The notes beneath the pieces were generated by a model, which saw only the letters and a program-made list of their open reading frames with translations, did no database searches and was not told where the DNA came from. A program made the translations under genes and the position numbers. Below are positions 62,298-64,000 of a DNA stretch of 64,000 nt, in pieces (the stretch's first letter is position 1; every line of letters begins with the position of its first letter). The stretch lies in contig NZ_JANQOM010000039.1 of the NCBI RefSeq assembly GCF_028289625.1, positions 62,001 through 126,000 of the forward strand, in the 5' to 3' direction. This stretch comes from Winogradskyella sp. GTDB taxonomy: Bacteria; Bacteroidota; Bacteroidia; Flavobacteriales; Flavobacteriaceae.

Positions 62298-63380
62298 ATG
62301 AATTATCTAATTACTCTAGTTCTGTTATTTAATTTTAGCATATGTATTGCACAAACTAAAAACAAAAATTCAGTAAAAGTAGCACACGAAAACACTATTT
62401 ATGATATTTTGCAAAAATCATGGGTAGCTAATGAGCCTGTTTCATATCTGGCACCTGTGGCACATATTAATTCTGTTGGAAGTCGGCGTATTCCATTGCG
62501 TGAAGGTGAAAACCGCAGTAGTAATTTCTACCTATTTGAGGCAAATATTAATCTAAGCTTTCCATTGTTTTTTGGTAAAAAAACAGGCGGTCAAAATAGT
62601 AAAAGGAGCAGAATCACTTTCGACTATAATGGCACGTTTAGAATGACTCTCGATGAGTCCAAACCACTTACACCAGGGAGTAATAAAGTTGGGTTCTCTT
62701 GGTATTTTAATTTGTATAATAATTACACTGGTTGGGCATATGGTAAACTTCAGACCGAACAAAACCAAATGCTAGATTCAAAACCTGAAAAATTAAAATT
62801 TTACAATTTATTGGTTAGGGTGCATCATTACAGTAATGGCCAAGGTCCCGGATTTTTTTATGTACCAGATCCTGATACGCCAGATGTTTTTAGAAACTCA
62901 TATCTCGATGGTGATTTTTCAACGAATTATATATGGGTTCAATTGACTAAAGGCACCTTCAATAAGAATATTAGTTCATTGCACCAAATGAGCTTGGCTT
63001 ATCGTTATGATTTTGGTGATGAAACAAGTTCCCTGGCTTATTCAATGCAGCAAGAAGAATCATATGGTCGTCATCGTTTATTGGGTAGTTATGATTATAG
63101 AACTGAGAAGTTTAGCGAAAAACTTGAATTACACTTCAGAACAGAACTGGGCTATATTCTAGATAACTTGGATAATTTTCAAGCCAACTTGGTGGATGAC
63201 GATAATAAATATCGATTTAATATCAGGGCTTTGTTAGAAATTGCGCCGAAAAATCATAGAGCTGTAGGTTATTTTGTGTCGGCTTATTATGGTAGGGATT
63301 ATCTTAACATTAGATACGACGATATTATTTACAGCATACAAGGTGGTATAACATTGAGCTTGGATAAATTCTTTTTCTAA
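62298..63380 (+). CDS. Outer-membrane barrel-like protein of unknown function
   Basis: The 360-residue protein has a signal peptide (ending CIAQT) and repeated aromatic-rich beta strands (RITFDYNGTFRMTL; LEASNLYNNYTGWAY-like; SLAYRYDFGDETSS), ending in SLDKFFF with a terminal Phe, an outer-membrane barrel hallmark. No family is recognised. It lies between the 264-residue exported protein and a membrane protein gene, 12 bases ahead of the latter. Confidence 0.65.
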   Translation: MNYLITLVLLFNFSICIAQTKNKNSVKVAHENTIYDILQKSWVANEPVSYLAPVAHINSVGSRRIPLREGENRSSNFYLFEANINLSFPLFFGKKTGGQNSKRSRITFDYNGTFRMTLDESKPLTPGSNKVGFSWYFNLYNNYTGWAYGKLQTEQNQMLDSKPEKLKFYNLLVRVHHYSNGQGPGFFYVPDPDTPDVFRNSYLDGDFSTNYIWVQLTKGTFNKNISSLHQMSLAYRYDFGDETSSLAYSMQQEESYGRHRLLGSYDYRTEKFSEKLELHFRTELGYILDNLDNFQANLVDDDNKYRFNIRALLEIAPKNHRAVGYFVSAYYGRDYLNIRYDDIIYSIQGGITLSLDKFFF

Positions 63381-63392
63381 TACAAAAACGTT

Positions 63393-64000
63393 ATGAATGT
63401 TAAGTCAATTTTAAATAAAACAAAAAGTACGTTTAATCAAACTTTCAGAATTGTAAATCGTCTTCCTGAAACTGAACGTATTACTGCAATTGTGTTAATG
63501 TTTATTCCTATGGTATTATCTATAGTAGATAATGGACAATTATGGAATCTAAGACCAAGTATAAGCAATTATGCTTACATGAATCAGAGTTACTGGTTTG
63601 GAAGTCTGCTTGCCCTAGCAGGTGCCCTGTTTATATTTAATGGTGCCCAACATATGAAATCACGAGATTTTAAGATGAAATTAATGCAAGAGCAAAATTT
63701 TTCATTGCAGACTATAGCATCCATGCAAGATGATTTTGATAATCCCGATCGCTTTGGTAAAGGTTACAACATCATATTTGGAATAGCACTTTTTGGTGTC
63801 ATTTATTTCGATCATTTAACCTATGTGATTATGCATTATGCCATGGCATTAATATTCTATGGTGGTTGTATTATTATGATGATTTTTAAACCTAGGCCAC
63901 AAATAAAAAAATGGGGACAAGTATTAGGTACTTTAACCTTATTGGCCTTAGTCTTTCATTTTGTGCTAGAATATTGGATCTTAGTGGATAAGAATTGGTA
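63393..64000 (+). CDS. Polytopic membrane protein, 3' truncated by the window
   Basis: An open frame begins at the ATG at 63393 and has no stop before the window end; 202 residues are visible. Hydrophobic helices include ITAIVLMFIPMVLSI, YWFGSLLALAGALFIF, FGIALFGVIYF and LALVFHFVLEYWI. A central NPDRFGKGYNIIF segment links them. No family is recognised. It completes the three-gene envelope set at the right end. Confidence 0.65.
   Translation, partial: MNVKSILNKTKSTFNQTFRIVNRLPETERITAIVLMFIPMVLSIVDNGQLWNLRPSISNYAYMNQSYWFGSLLALAGALFIFNGAQHMKSRDFKMKLMQEQNFSLQTIASMQDDFDNPDRFGKGYNIIFGIALFGVIYFDHLTYVIMHYAMALIFYGGCIIMMIFKPRPQIKKWGQVLGTLTLLALVFHFVLEYWILVDKNW

Noticed and set aside
1-64000. tRNA, rRNA or CRISPR array
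   Set aside because: No CCA-type cloverleaf, rRNA sequence or regularly spaced repeat series was noticed by eye; a covariance-model search could not be run.

Overview
The window is a piece of the chromosome of a Bacteroidota bacterium, almost certainly a marine-type member of the Flavobacteriaceae. The evidence is the low G+C content, Bacteroidetes-type promoters (TTG, about 17-20 bases, TAnnTTTG), SusC/ZnuD-like TonB receptors, DUF5916, DUF6146/DUF6787 and type-1-periplasmic-fold lipoproteins, BshA (bacillithiol), and the flavobacterial gene order acyl-CoA reductase / serC / serA. I see no rRNA, tRNA, CRISPR array, prophage or intact insertion sequence. Gene calls rest on reading the protein sequences; no database search was run.

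Layout. 1-5.1 kb: a truncated secreted esterase, a membrane-anchored LuxR-type regulator, and a DUF4198/HupE pair with a long His/Asp-rich tract, probably for metal handling. 5.2-8.5 kb (minus): a LolD-type ATPase and a large DUF5916 outer-membrane protein. 8.7-13.5 kb: a small membrane protein, then a minus-strand cluster of DUF6146, DUF6787, a small His/Cys protein, a ZnuD-like TonB receptor and its lipoprotein. 13.7-18.1 kb: DUF937, serA, serC and a LuxC-type acyl-CoA reductase, with a divergent dicluster ferredoxin. 18.3-20.8 kb: an isolated, A+T-rich 807-residue gene joining an HD phosphohydrolase domain to an Hsp90/GHKL ATPase domain, the best candidate for an accessory (defence or stress) gene. 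20.8-22.8 kb: DUF1826 and a COG0523 GTPase behind a palindrome that looks like a Zur operator. 23-26.6 kb: ridA and lptD. 26.7-33.7 kb (plus): a long operon with an amidase, an MCE/MlaD protein, a split heterodisulfide-reductase-like Fe-S system, two bacterial PH-domain proteins and a conserved unknown. 33.9-41.7 kb: serB, a GH3/beta-lactamase fusion, bshA, small minus-strand genes and an alanine/glycine symporter.

The most coherent block is 41.8-61.1 kb, a short-chain fatty acid (acetate/propionate) region. It holds an IS1-InsA-like zinc-ribbon regulator, an outer-membrane porin, the DUF4212/sodium:solute symporter pair, a symporter-histidine kinase fusion with its response regulator, propionyl-CoA and acetyl-CoA synthetases, a ScfR/RamB-family regulator, both glyoxylate-shunt enzymes (aceB, aceA), and a DUF294/CBS protein with a DEDDh exonuclease. 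Together these would bring acetate through both membranes, sense it, activate it to acyl-CoA and run the glyoxylate bypass. The last 2.5 kb hold three unrecognised envelope genes, the last cut by the window end.

Several kinds of short intergenic repeat are scattered through the window: a REP-like inverted pair between serA and serC, a TCGAG/ATCGAGAA hairpin family, and a 42-base direct repeat that brackets the exonuclease/DUF294 pair.
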